Below are positions 27,922-36,666 of a stretch of 64,000 nucleotides of DNA, one piece after another (positions within the stretch are counted from its first letter, which is position 1; every line of letters starts with the position of its first letter). The DNA comes from Sphingobacterium tenebrionis (lineage in GTDB: Bacteria > Bacteroidota > Bacteroidia > Sphingobacteriales > Sphingobacteriaceae), in contig NZ_JAYLLN010000009.1 of the NCBI RefSeq assembly GCF_037126265.1, forward strand, positions 24,560 to 88,559, written 5' to 3'. Under the pieces are notes generated by a model. The model did no database searches. It saw only the letters and a program-made list of their open reading frames with translations, and had not been told where the DNA came from. Position numbers and translations under genes: made by a program.

Positions 27922-28500
27922 ATGGCAATTTACAGATTTAGGGTAACCTTTGAAGACTATGAGGATGTGTACAGAGAGGTTGACATGCCTTCTAAAGCAA
28001 CTTTTTTAGAACTGCATGAAACGATCCATAAATCAACGGGTTACGATCAGGACAAATCTTCTTCTTTTTATGTAAGTAATGACCAATGGAAAAAAGGCAC
28101 TGAAATCGCATTTCAACCTAATCAAAGGAAGAAGAGTGCAGGTGTATTATTGGTAGAAGATGTTCGACTTAGTAAATTCATCGATGATCCACATCAGAAA
28201 TTTTACTACGTATATAATTTTGATCGTCCATACGACTTTCATGTAGAGCTGATCAAGATCCTTAAAGAAGAGGATGGGAAGGAATATCCTGCGGTATTCA
28301 AAAAAGTGGGTGAAGCACCAAAAGTGGTTTCTGCGGCTAATTTCCCTGTTACAGGCGATGAGGATGAGGACGATGATTATGTTGAAGAAGTTGGCGAAGA
28401 GTACGGTGTAGATGAGGAGGATGATTATGATATGTTCGATGACGAAGAAGGGGAAGAAGGAGAGGGCGAAGAAAAAAGCTCATCAAACGAAGATTATTAA
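27922..28500 (+). CDS. pRiA4b ORF-3-like protein with long acidic tail
   Basis: The first ~120 residues match the plasmid pRiA4b ORF-3 (IS1096 passenger TnpR-like) family: YRFRVTFEDYEDVYREVDMP, LHETIHKSTGYDQD, SSFYVSNDQW, then VEDVRLSKFI and FYYVYNFDRPYDFHVEL. No catalytic function is established for the family. From about residue 143 to the end is a tail made almost wholly of Asp and Glu (more than half of ~50 residues), which could bind basic proteins or mimic nucleic acid. There is no signal peptide. It is followed directly by a strong terminator, so it is probably monocistronic or ends the cca transcript. Confidence 0.75.
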   Translation: MAIYRFRVTFEDYEDVYREVDMPSKATFLELHETIHKSTGYDQDKSSSFYVSNDQWKKGTEIAFQPNQRKKSAGVLLVEDVRLSKFIDDPHQKFYYVYNFDRPYDFHVELIKILKEEDGKEYPAVFKKVGEAPKVVSAANFPVTGDEDEDDDYVEEVGEEYGVDEEDDYDMFDDEEGEEGEGEEKSSSNEDY

Positions 28501-28521
28501 GATTTTTTAGATTCGAATAGG

Positions 28522-28555
28522 AATAGATGATAGCCAAACTATCATCTATTTTTTT
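28522..28555 (+). terminator. Rho-independent terminator after the pRiA4b-like gene
   Basis: A perfect 12-base stem (28522-28533 with 28539-28550; AATAGATGATAG and its complement) with a five-base loop, followed by a T-run to 28555. It lies 12 bases before miaA. Confidence 0.9.
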
Positions 28556-28566
28556 AAATATCCATT

Positions 28567-29481
28567 ATGTCAAGTCAGAAAACATTGATTGTTGTTGTTG
28601 GACCTACTGCTGTTGGCAAGACGGCTATGGGCATCGCCTTGGCAAAATATTTCAAAACATCCATTATATCGGCTGATTCCCGGCAATTCTATCAAGAAAT
28701 GAGTATTGGGACAGCCAAACCGACAAAAGAGGAACTTGCCGAAGCAAAACATTACTTTATCGATTCCCATTCTATTGCCACTGATTATACGGCGGGTGAC
28801 TATGAACGGGAAGCACTTCAATGCTTGGAAGAATTATTCAAAACTACAGATGTAGTGATCGCTGTGGGAGGATCTGGTTTATTTGTTCGTGCGCTGACAG
28901 AAGGACTGGATGATTTACCTAAAGCACCGGAAGAAGTCCGTGAATCTTTGAACCAATCCTTTAGGGAACATGGTTTGCAACCCCTCCAAGCAAGATTAAA
29001 GGAGGTTGATCCCACTTACTATGCCAAGGCTGATATCGAAAATCCGCAGCGTGTAATCCGTGCATTGGAAGTTTTTGAAGCTTCAGGGAAACCTATTTCT
29101 CATTTTTTGAAAAATGAGACTATGAAAAGACCATTCGATGTCATCAGTATTGGTTTGAATACGGATAGAGCGGTGTTATACGAACGAATCAATCGTCGGG
29201 TAGACATCATGATGGAACAAGGTCTTTTAGCGGAGGTACAATCCCTTTCCTCCTATAAAAATAAGCCAGCGCTATTGACGGTTGGTTATGCAGAACTATT
29301 CGATTACCTGGATGGTCTAATCTCTTTGGAAGAAGCAATAGACCGAATCAAACAGAACTCTAGGCGTTACGCAAAACGACAGATAACCTGGTTCAAGAAA
29401 TATGGCCAAACCCATTGGTTCGAGCCCAACGATCCGCAGGCCGTCCTGGAATTTCTATCAGAAAAATTGCCAAAAAAATAG
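28567..29481 (+). CDS. miaA: tRNA dimethylallyltransferase
   Basis: Transfers dimethylallyl to A37 of tRNAs reading UNN codons. The P-loop GPTAVGKTAMG is at about 12-22, SADSRQFYQEMSIGTAKPT at about 36-54 is the substrate segment, and DYTAGDYEREA near 77 and VGGSGLFVRAL near 98 are also diagnostic. NPQRVIRALEVFEASGKP lies near 158. The length of 304 fits. The start follows the upstream terminator by 12 bases, so the promoter must overlap it or reading must come through it. Confidence 0.96.
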   Translation: MSSQKTLIVVVGPTAVGKTAMGIALAKYFKTSIISADSRQFYQEMSIGTAKPTKEELAEAKHYFIDSHSIATDYTAGDYEREALQCLEELFKTTDVVIAVGGSGLFVRALTEGLDDLPKAPEEVRESLNQSFREHGLQPLQARLKEVDPTYYAKADIENPQRVIRALEVFEASGKPISHFLKNETMKRPFDVISIGLNTDRAVLYERINRRVDIMMEQGLLAEVQSLSSYKNKPALLTVGYAELFDYLDGLISLEEAIDRIKQNSRRYAKRQITWFKKYGQTHWFEPNDPQAVLEFLSEKLPKK

Positions 29482-29500
29482 CCCCTCTTTCAAGGGGCAT
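29476..29500. terminator. Terminator hairpin shared by miaA and the lipoprotein gene
   Basis: Stem GCCCCT (29481-29486) pairs with AGGGGC (29493-29498). On the minus strand it is followed by TATTTTTTG, a good T-run for the converging lipoprotein gene; on the plus strand the tail is weak. It begins on the last base of the miaA stop codon. Confidence 0.75.
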
Positions 29501-29526
29501 TCATTTGTGTATGTAATAGATGTGAT

Positions 29527-30333
29527 TTAATCGTTTGGCAGCTCTTCCAGGTATTTCAATTCACTCTCTGATAAACCTTGAGAAGAATCGGTTAGCTTCC
29601 ATAGAATATCCTGCAATTCATCAACAATATCCCAATAATCGCTGCTGTAATCTTCCTGTACGTTGTATTGTTCAATGTTAATTTTTTTATTCTTTAACTT
29701 GTTGATCAGGTCATGAATGATTCTCGAATTGGTAACCACCGCAAAGTCATATTGTTCAGAACTTGATGAACTTGATTTTGATGCATTTCCACAGTACATA
29801 TGTAGATCCAATAGTTTCGTGCTGTTAGCTGGGATGGTAATCGTCACTTTCTTCAACAGAACACCATTCTGATAATGTCCTGACCTGGATTTAATGATCA
29901 ATCCTGCCGGTATTTCAAATCTTTTTTCAGAAGAAGTGCTATTCTTCAAATTAAGGGCTAACCTCACGTATTCCCCACTTCCTCTTGTAAAATCAGCGGT
30001 ATTATTAGCTAAATCAGCTTTTAGCGCAGCTCTTTTTTTGGAAATAGACGCTTTGAACCCTTGCTGTGTTTCGGTATTTACCTTGGAGAAGTTACCATAG
30101 TACCCTGAAAAGCCTGTGATCTCACCTTCTTGGCTAATACCTTCAGGTAGGGTGTATTTTATCCCGGTCAATTCTCCCTCTTTTTGCCCAAGGCCAGGGA
30201 TCTCTCCAGGAGTGTAATCTTTTAATTCTTGATTATAGGAGGTATCATCATTACTGTCTTTAGAACAGGAAATTTGGAAGAAGCAGATGCTGCATAAAAG
30301 GACAAGGCTTGTCAAGATGGATCGTTTTTTCAT
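29527..30333 (-). CDS. Hypothetical lipoprotein
   Basis: I do not recognise the family. ATG 30331-30333 gives a lipoprotein signal (MKKRSILTSLVLLC, Cys23 in QISCSKDS); an upstream TTG at 30363 is rejected. The residues after the cysteine (SKDSNDD) resemble the acidic export signal described for surface lipoproteins of Bacteroidota. The mature part (about 245 residues) has a Gly/Glu-rich linker, a probable beta domain (FEIPAGLIIKSRSGHYQNG, then VTIPANSTKLLDLHMYCGN, about 140-190), a serine run (KSSSSSSEQ) and a C-terminal helical region rich in acidic residues. The middle beta segment looks like an Ig-type fold. Apparently monocistronic. Confidence 0.65.
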   Translation of the reverse strand: MKKRSILTSLVLLCSICFFQISCSKDSNDDTSYNQELKDYTPGEIPGLGQKEGELTGIKYTLPEGISQEGEITGFSGYYGNFSKVNTETQQGFKASISKKRAALKADLANNTADFTRGSGEYVRLALNLKNSTSSEKRFEIPAGLIIKSRSGHYQNGVLLKKVTITIPANSTKLLDLHMYCGNASKSSSSSSEQYDFAVVTNSRIIHDLINKLKNKKINIEQYNVQEDYSSDYWDIVDELQDILWKLTDSSQGLSESELKYLEELPND

Positions 30334-30544
30334 AAGATTCGTTTTATTAATAGTAAGTTTCAATTGAATAGAACTTCTGTTTCAAAGGTATGAAGAAGAA
30401 AAACCTTAAAAAATACCGGATTTCAGGTAAATTTCATTTCATTTTACGGGAGTTGGCAAAGTTTACAATTTGCGCAATCGATTGACAGCAATTTCAGAAG
30501 AAGAGAATTCTTATATTGTCGCTCAAATTATAATACCCCATATC

Positions 30545-32692
30545 ATGATTTTCAAGAAACTACCTTATTTGACGCTTTCGATGGTTTTAGGCCTTTCGTC
30601 CGTTCATGCGCAATCAAGAGTTGATAAACCATTTAATGATAATTGGCAATTCTATAAAGCGAACAACAGCACATTTTTTACGGATTTTGATAATGGCACT
30701 AAGTATTTTGAAAGCCAAAGTCAATGGACCAAATTAGAAGTTTGGGAGGATATTCAGTTGCCTCATACCTATAATAGGGAAGATATGCAAAAAGATCGGA
30801 ATTTCTTTGAAGGCAAAGCTGTTTATCAAAAGAAATTCCAGATGACAGCTGCGGATAAGGAAAAAAGGAGCTTTCTGAAATTTGAAGGAGTAGGGGCAGT
30901 CGCTCAACTATTCATCAATGGAAATTATATTGGAGAACATAAGGGCGGATATGGAATGTTCGTTTTTGAGATCACCAATTCGGTGGATTATGAAAAGGAG
31001 AATACTGTGGTTGTTGTTACGGACAATAAATCGAGACGTGATATTATTCCGATCAACCAATTTTTATTTCCGGTATATGGCGGTATTTACAGGCCGGTGC
31101 ATTTGATCCAAACGAATAAAACAGGATTTGTAGTTACGGACCAAGCTTCTGCCGGTATTTATATCCGTCAGAAAAATGTATCTTCCAAGAGTGCTGATGT
31201 TTCGGTGGAGGTAAAATTGGAAACCAAAGAAAAGCATACCCAATCGGGAGAATTGCTTGTTGAAATCCGGGATTTTGAAGGCAAGGTGGTGCAAACGGAA
31301 AAACAGGCGGTTAAGATAAGTCCACAAGGTGTAACCTATGTAACCCAGGATATCAAGATGAAATCGCCAAGATTGTGGGACGGCGTTAGGGATCCATACC
31401 TCTATTCCTTGACCGCGAAATTAATGGTGAAAGGGAAAGAGATGGATGCGGTAAAACAACCGTTGGGGGTTCGTAAGGTAGAATTGATCGCGGGTAAAGG
31501 TGTGTTCTTAAATGGCAAGCAATATCCAATGTTTGGTGTATGTAGACATCAGGACCGGGAAGGATTTGGAAGTGCATTAAGTTTTGAACAGCATAAGGAG
31601 GATTTCGAATTTATGAAGGAAATGGGGGTTACTACGCTCCGTTTGGCACATTATCAGCAATCTCCGGAGGTATATGCTTTGGCTGATACTGTAGGTTTTC
31701 TTACTTGGGCAGAGATTCCTTTTGTGAACAGGGTGTCGTATTATGAGAATGATAATGCAAAGCAGCAGATGCATGAATTGGTGAAACAGAATTTCAACCA
31801 TCCTTCCATTTATATCTGGGGAGTACATAATGAAGTATATTCTAAAACTGCGGATGAACAAGTTCCGGTGTTGTCAAGGGAATTGAATGATATCGCAAAG
31901 ACATTGGATCCAGATCGTTATACTGTAGCAGTTACGGGTTATAATGTAGTTGATCGTCAGGAAAATCTGAGTACAGATGTTCAGGGGATAAATCATTATT
32001 TCGGATGGTATGGTGGTAAGATTGAAGATCTGAAACCATGGGCAGAAAAGGTTCAGCAGAATTTCCCGGATTATAAGGTTATTTTATCGGAATATGGGGC
32101 AGATGGAAATATAGATATTGGCCAAGAGTTGTTGGAACAACCTAAGGATGTGGTTTCGGGGAAGTCTTTTCCAGAGAATTATCAAACGGAGACCCATATT
32201 AAGCAATGGGCTGCGATAGAACAGAATCCAATTATTTTGGCTTCCTATGTTTGGAACATGTTCGAATTTGCGGTTCCTGCCTGGAATAGGGGTGGTGTGA
32301 ATGCAAGAAACTTAAAAGGGCTGATTACATTTGATCGCAAGCGTAAAAAAGATTCTTTCTATTGGTATAAGGCAAATTGGAATCCAGAGCCGATGATTTA
32401 TTTGGCGAATAGGAGAGATAATAAAAGAACAAATGCAAGTACGAAGATTCAGGTGTTTTCGAATTTAAATAATGTGGTTGTTTCGGTTAATGGGAAAGAT
32501 TATAAGGCAGTGAAAGGGGAGAACGATAAGCATTGGGTGGTAGAGCAGGTTCAGCTTCAAAAAGGAGAAAATAGGATTGTAGCGAAGGGGGAAAATAATG
32601 CAGGTGGTAAAGCTGTTGGTGGTAAAGTGGCTGGTAGTAAAGCTACTGCTGCTAATGTGTTGACCGATGAAATGATTTGGACTTTGGAATAG
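30545..32692 (+). CDS. Secreted glycoside hydrolase family 2 (beta-galactosidase-like)
   Basis: A signal peptide is present from ATG 30545 (MIFKKLPYLTLSMVL, ending SSVHAQ); an in-frame TTG or similar start at 30470 is rejected because it buries the signal. The jelly-roll sugar-binding domain (about 25-190), an Ig-like middle domain and the TIM barrel (from about 285) follow. The acid/base Glu430 is in IWGVHNE and the nucleophile Glu516 in LSEYGADG; GVCRHQDREGFG near 325 and LRLAHYQQSPEVY near 360 are GH2 motifs. The C-terminus has a short Gly/Lys/Ala-rich stretch (GGKAVGGKVAGSKA). The exact sugar is unknown. Repeat copy D follows. Confidence 0.88.
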   Translation: MIFKKLPYLTLSMVLGLSSVHAQSRVDKPFNDNWQFYKANNSTFFTDFDNGTKYFESQSQWTKLEVWEDIQLPHTYNREDMQKDRNFFEGKAVYQKKFQMTAADKEKRSFLKFEGVGAVAQLFINGNYIGEHKGGYGMFVFEITNSVDYEKENTVVVVTDNKSRRDIIPINQFLFPVYGGIYRPVHLIQTNKTGFVVTDQASAGIYIRQKNVSSKSADVSVEVKLETKEKHTQSGELLVEIRDFEGKVVQTEKQAVKISPQGVTYVTQDIKMKSPRLWDGVRDPYLYSLTAKLMVKGKEMDAVKQPLGVRKVELIAGKGVFLNGKQYPMFGVCRHQDREGFGSALSFEQHKEDFEFMKEMGVTTLRLAHYQQSPEVYALADTVGFLTWAEIPFVNRVSYYENDNAKQQMHELVKQNFNHPSIYIWGVHNEVYSKTADEQVPVLSRELNDIAKTLDPDRYTVAVTGYNVVDRQENLSTDVQGINHYFGWYGGKIEDLKPWAEKVQQNFPDYKVILSEYGADGNIDIGQELLEQPKDVVSGKSFPENYQTETHIKQWAAIEQNPIILASYVWNMFEFAVPAWNRGGVNARNLKGLITFDRKRKKDSFYWYKANWNPEPMIYLANRRDNKRTNASTKIQVFSNLNNVVVSVNGKDYKAVKGENDKHWVVEQVQLQKGENRIVAKGENNAGGKAVGGKVAGSKATAANVLTDEMIWTLE

Positions 32693-32746
32693 ATTAGGGG
32701 TTGGAATACGTTGTGCCTTGGAATAGGTTGGATGTTTTCACTCAAA

Positions 32747-32913
32747 CGTCATTGCGAGGAGGTACGACGAAGCAATCTTACCTTATGTCATGCTGAGCGT
32801 AGTCGAAGCATCTGTTCGTTAGTAACCGTACAGATCCTTCGACGATGCTCAGGATGACAAAGTGTAAAGATTGCTTCGTTCCTCGCAATGACGATAAAGT
32901 TCCTCGCAATGAC
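32747..32913. repeat. Nested palindromic intergenic repeat (REP-like), copy D
   Basis: The outer left arm (32747-32779) is the long form with the extra GGTACG; the outer right arm (32866-32893) is the short form. The inner arms lie at 32786-32815 (self-pairing ATGCT/AGCAT) and 32827-32859 (ATCCT/AGGAT). A partial outer arm follows at 32896-32913. It sits between convergent genes (GH2 and ilvE). Confidence 0.92.
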
Positions 32914-32941
32914 GTGAATTTATCTTAATCCACCATTATCC

Positions 32942-34012
32942 CTACTTCACTATAAAATTCCAGCCAAATGGATCTTCGATCCTCCCATATCTTAAATCAT
33001 TCAAATAATTCAATACCTTATTTGAAAATTCTCTTCCTTCAACCGGAGGAAGACTATAATCCTCACCTTCATATCCAATACGATCAATATGCGTAATAGT
33101 CGCAGCAGTACCTGCCGCAAAAGCTTCCGTAACTTTACCCTCTTTTATCCCATCGATCAGCTCCTGAACAGAAACCTTACGTTGCTCTGCCTTATAACCC
33201 CATTTTTCAGCCAATTCCATAATCGTCCTACGCGTCACACCATGAAGAATCGTATCCCCATGAGGCGTAATAATCGTATCTCCAATCCGGAAAATTAAAT
33301 TCGCTGTACCAGCTTCTTCAATGTACTTATGCTCAAGCGCATCCGTCCACATGATCTGGTCATAGCCTTCATCGTTCGCTAATTGCGTAGGATATAACGA
33401 TAACGCATAATTCCCAGCATTTTTAGAGAAACCAACACCACCTTCAGCAGCACGTGTATAATGCGTTTCCACTTTTAAACTGATCGGTTTGCTGTAATAA
33501 GCCCCTACCGGACAAGTGATAATAATGAATTTGTATGATTTTGATGGATGTACGCCCAATGCAGCTTCAGTCGCAAACATAAAAGGTCGAATATAAAGGG
33601 AAGTTCCACCTACTGCTGGAACCCAATCTCTATCTACATCCAATAATTTTTTTAACCCATCCATGAAGATCTCTTCCGGCACCTCTGGCATCTGCAAACG
33701 TGCAGCAGATTTATTGAATCTTTCCCAGTTTTTATCCGGACGGAAAATACTAACCGTACCATCTTCAAACTTATATCCTTTGATACCTTCAAAAATAGCT
33801 TGACCATAGTGCAGTGCAGACATGGAAGGGCTTACAGAAAGGTCTCCATAAGGCACAATGCTTACATCTTCCCATTTGCCATTGTCGTAGCTAGCTACGA
33901 GCATGTGATCAGACATGATCTGTCCGAATTTTAAATTGTTAAAGTCTACCTGCGAGAGTCTTGATTGTGTTACTGGCTCTACGCGAAATGAAATTTGTTC
34001 TGTCGCGCTCAT
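32942..34012 (-). CDS. ilvE: Branched-chain amino acid aminotransferase
   Basis: Class IV PLP aminotransferase that makes or breaks down Leu, Ile and Val. Motifs: HYGQAIFEGIKGYK near residue 67, the PLP lysine in GFSKNAGNYALSL near 199, and the conserved EEAGTANLIF near 238. Length 356 is that of the BCAT-II group used by Bacteroidota and eukaryotes. A -7 box (34047-34054) lies upstream. It converges on the GH2 gene. Confidence 0.95.
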   Translation of the reverse strand: MSATEQISFRVEPVTQSRLSQVDFNNLKFGQIMSDHMLVASYDNGKWEDVSIVPYGDLSVSPSMSALHYGQAIFEGIKGYKFEDGTVSIFRPDKNWERFNKSAARLQMPEVPEEIFMDGLKKLLDVDRDWVPAVGGTSLYIRPFMFATEAALGVHPSKSYKFIIITCPVGAYYSKPISLKVETHYTRAAEGGVGFSKNAGNYALSLYPTQLANDEGYDQIMWTDALEHKYIEEAGTANLIFRIGDTIITPHGDTILHGVTRRTIMELAEKWGYKAEQRKVSVQELIDGIKEGKVTEAFAAGTAATITHIDRIGYEGEDYSLPPVEGREFSNKVLNYLNDLRYGRIEDPFGWNFIVK

Positions 34013-34046
34013 ATCTTAATTGATTGTTTTCGTTCTGCAAGTTAGG

Positions 34047-34054
34047 CAAAATTA
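34047..34054 (-). promoter_or_regulatory. Putative -7 box for ilvE
   Basis: Minus strand reads TAATTTTG, an exact TAnnTTTG match, 35 bases before the ilvE start. Confidence 0.5.
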
Positions 34055-34212
34055 TTAAAATCCATACATTGTATGTTTTCCTATTCAGCACTGTATACTC
34101 TTTGCTATACTGTTAAGTATTAATACCCGAAAAATCCGAGAAAATTCAGTTCGGTATAATATTTGGATTATCGACCGGCAACTAACAATATTTTGTTAAC
34201 AAACAACAGGTT

Positions 34213-34323
34213 ATGGAAAGGAAATTGACAAATTTTAATAATTACGAAACAAAAGAAGTAGGTGGTTGGAAATTCATCTTGGGTTTTTTTGTGTTTCTAT
34301 ATAAAACAGCGATTCGTCCTTAA
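34213..34323 (+). CDS. Possible small membrane peptide (36 aa)
   Basis: In the 350-base gap between ilvE and the acyl-amido synthetase gene, an ATG-to-TAA frame encodes 36 residues: a polar N-terminus (MERKLTNFNNYETKEVGG), a hydrophobic core (FILGFFVFLY) and a basic end (KTAIRP). It might be a short membrane peptide. Ribosome binding is not obvious and the frame could be chance. A hairpin TGGTGG/CCACCA follows at about 34338-34358 without a T-run. The rest of the gap is AT-rich, with the ilvE promoter at its left end. Confidence 0.3.
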   Translation: MERKLTNFNNYETKEVGGWKFILGFFVFLYKTAIRP

Positions 34324-34362
34324 TAATAGGCTATCATTGGTGGTCAAGCGACCCACCATTCA

Positions 34363-35880
34363 CTAACTATTTTTCATTAATTCGAGCAGGGGATCAAGAT
34401 ATTCTCTACTATTCGCTAATCTTGGGACTTTATTTTGTCCACCTAATTTACCCCTACTTTTCATCCATTTGTAGAAGGTTTCTTGAGGAGCATGATGTAT
34501 GATCGGCTTATTCAAGGCCATATTCTTGTGACGTTTAGCGTCATAGTCGGAATTTATCTCGCGAAGGGTATTATCCAAAATATCACAGAATCTTTCGAAG
34601 TCTATTGGGTCTTTTTCAAATTCGATGACCCACTCATGTGCTCCAGCTTCCCCTTGCCTAAAATAAACTGGCCCTGCTGTATAATCTTTGATGTTCGCAT
34701 CGGTGGCCAAACAAGCGGCTGCTAAGGCATGTTCCGCATTATCCACGATCACTTCTTCTCCAAAAGTATTGATGTACTGTTTGGTTCTTCCTGAAATCTG
34801 AAATCGATAAGGTGTGGTCGAAGTGAATTTAATTGTATCACCAATCTTATATCTCCAAAGACCAGCATTGGTAGAAATAATGAGGGCATAATTCTTCCCG
34901 ATTTCTACTTCGTGTAAACCCAGAGTTTTAGGATTCTCTTCGTGGATATTCTCCATGGGAAGGAATTCATAATAGATTCCATAATCCAACATCAATAAGA
35001 GGTCGTCGGAGTCCGACTGGTCTTGGATTCCAAAATATCCTTCCGAAGCATTGTAGTTCTCCAGGTAATACATGCTATCCGAAGGGATCAATCGTTTGAA
35101 CTGTTCCTTATAAGGCTTGAAACTGACGCCTCCATGTCCATAGAATTCCAGGTTTGGCCATACCTCCAAGAGGTTGTCTTTCCCGGTAAGTTCTAGGATG
35201 CGGTTCGCCATGACAATGTTCCAGGTCGGAACACCCGCTAATGAAGTAACATTTTCCTTGATGGTGATCTCCGCAATCTGAGCAATCTTTTCCTCAAAGT
35301 TCGGATTTAGGGTCACCTCAAGCGTTGGTGTCCTTTTGAACTCTGCCCAAAAGGGAAGATTTCGAATCAATATTGAGGATAAGTCCCCATAATAGGAATC
35401 AGGGCTGAAATTGTTGATTTGGGAGGATCCACCAATGACGACGGATTTTCCAGTGAAGACTTTATTCTCTGGCTTATTATGGCAGTAAATGGAAAGCATG
35501 TCCTTTCCGCCTTGGTAATGGCATTCTTCTAATGCCTCAATACTTACAGGAATAAATTTACTGCGGTCAGAAGTAGTGCCAGAGCTTTTTGCGAACCATT
35601 TGATATCTGATGGCCAAAGGATGTTCTGTTCGCCTTTGATCATCCGGTCTACATAACCTTTTATGTCATCATAATCCTGGATCGGTACCCTTCTTTTGTA
35701 TTCATCTGGCGTAAAAATGCTATTATAGCCGTATTTTTTACCCCATTCTGTAGCTTCTGCGGCAGATATCAAACTTTGGAACCACTCATCCTGTACATCA
35801 TGTGGATATTTCATGAATAACTCAATCTGATGAATGCGTTTTTTCATGATCCAGGTAAAAAGTGAGTTCAGTAAAGCCAT
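34363..35880 (-). CDS. GH3 family acyl-amido synthetase (acyl-adenylating)
   Basis: The GH3 auxin-responsive promoter family (name unrelated to glycoside hydrolase GH3) covers enzymes that adenylate a carboxylate and couple it to an amine. The ATP/AMP motif SSGTTSDRSKFIPVS is at about residues 99-113; YNASEGYFGIQ near 278 and a C-terminal domain (IKFTSTTPYRFQISGRTKQYINTFGEE region from about 360) fit the family, as does the length of 505. The bacterial substrate is unknown. It lies 22 bases downstream of lptB on the same strand and probably forms an operon with lptB and perhaps recJ. Confidence 0.88.
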   Translation of the reverse strand: MALLNSLFTWIMKKRIHQIELFMKYPHDVQDEWFQSLISAAEATEWGKKYGYNSIFTPDEYKRRVPIQDYDDIKGYVDRMIKGEQNILWPSDIKWFAKSSGTTSDRSKFIPVSIEALEECHYQGGKDMLSIYCHNKPENKVFTGKSVVIGGSSQINNFSPDSYYGDLSSILIRNLPFWAEFKRTPTLEVTLNPNFEEKIAQIAEITIKENVTSLAGVPTWNIVMANRILELTGKDNLLEVWPNLEFYGHGGVSFKPYKEQFKRLIPSDSMYYLENYNASEGYFGIQDQSDSDDLLLMLDYGIYYEFLPMENIHEENPKTLGLHEVEIGKNYALIISTNAGLWRYKIGDTIKFTSTTPYRFQISGRTKQYINTFGEEVIVDNAEHALAAACLATDANIKDYTAGPVYFRQGEAGAHEWVIEFEKDPIDFERFCDILDNTLREINSDYDAKRHKNMALNKPIIHHAPQETFYKWMKSRGKLGGQNKVPRLANSREYLDPLLELMKNS

Positions 35881-35902
35881 AGTGTATTGCCGAAAGCTAA
35901 AT

Positions 35903-36637
35903 TTAGAATTTTTTTCTTCTCAATTCAAAATGTCTACCCAAGTAAAATTTACGTGCAAGTTCATTGTTCGCGATTTCTTCGGGTGTTCCAGTTAACATGA
36001 TCTTTCCTTCGGTAAGGAGATATGCCCTGTCCGTAATGGAAAGGGTTTCCTGTACGTTATGGTCAGTAATAAGGATACCGATGTTTCTGGTCTTTAATTT
36101 TGCAACGATGGTTTGGATCTCTTCCACAGCGATCGGGTCGACCCCTGCAAAAGGCTCATCCAATAGAATAAAGCTCGGATTGGCGGCCAAAGCGCGAGCA
36201 ATTTCCGTCCGGCGTCTTTCACCACCCGATAGTAGATCGCCCCGGTTCTTACGAACCCGGTGCAAACTGAATTCGGTAAGTAATTCTTCCAGTTTTTCCT
36301 TGCGTTCAGCTTTGTTGGGGTAATGGATCTCCAGTACCGCCATAATGTTGTTCTCCACAGATAACTTACGGAAAACGGAAGCTTCTTGAGCCAAATAACC
36401 AATACCGCGTTGCGCACGTTTGTACATCGCATCTTGTGTGATTTCAAGATCATCTAAGTACACATGCCCATCATTGGGCTTGATCAATCCCACGATCATA
36501 TAGAAAGAAGTGGTTTTACCGGCTCCATTGGGGCCTAATAAACCGACAATCTCCCCTTGTTCTACGTGGAAGGAAACATCATTAACAACAGTACGTTGTT
36601 TGTATTTTTTGATGAGATGTTCTGCTCTAAGAATCAT
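35903..36637 (-). CDS. lptB: LPS export ABC transporter ATP-binding protein LptB
   Basis: ATPase that powers lipopolysaccharide extraction through LptFG. Walker A GPNGAGKTT at about 34-42, the Q-loop in YLAQEASVF near 85, signature LSGGERRRTEIARAL near 139, Walker B FILLDEPFAGVDP near 156 and the switch His in ITDHNVQET near 191. The GERRR form of the signature is typical of LptB. Length 244. It lies downstream of recJ (29 bases between) with a probable own promoter overlapping the recJ end. The LptF/G-type permease is at 3261-4343. Confidence 0.95.
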   Translation of the reverse strand: MILRAEHLIKKYKQRTVVNDVSFHVEQGEIVGLLGPNGAGKTTSFYMIVGLIKPNDGHVYLDDLEITQDAMYKRAQRGIGYLAQEASVFRKLSVENNIMAVLEIHYPNKAERKEKLEELLTEFSLHRVRKNRGDLLSGGERRRTEIARALAANPSFILLDEPFAGVDPIAVEEIQTIVAKLKTRNIGILITDHNVQETLSITDRAYLLTEGKIMLTGTPEEIANNELARKFYLGRHFELRRKKF

Positions 36638-36655
36638 GTGTTATTCCTTTATCTG

Positions 36656-36663
36656 CAAAGATA
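36656..36663 (-). promoter_or_regulatory. Putative -7 box for lptB
   Basis: Minus strand reads TATCTTTG, matching TAnnTTTG, in the 29-base gap after recJ, 18 bases before the lptB start. Confidence 0.4.
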
Positions 36664-36666
36664 TTT

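Noticed and set aside
30470..30544. Longer N-terminus for the GH2 enzyme
   Set aside because: The extra 25 residues would place the signal peptide inside the protein; ATG 30545 gives a normal signal.
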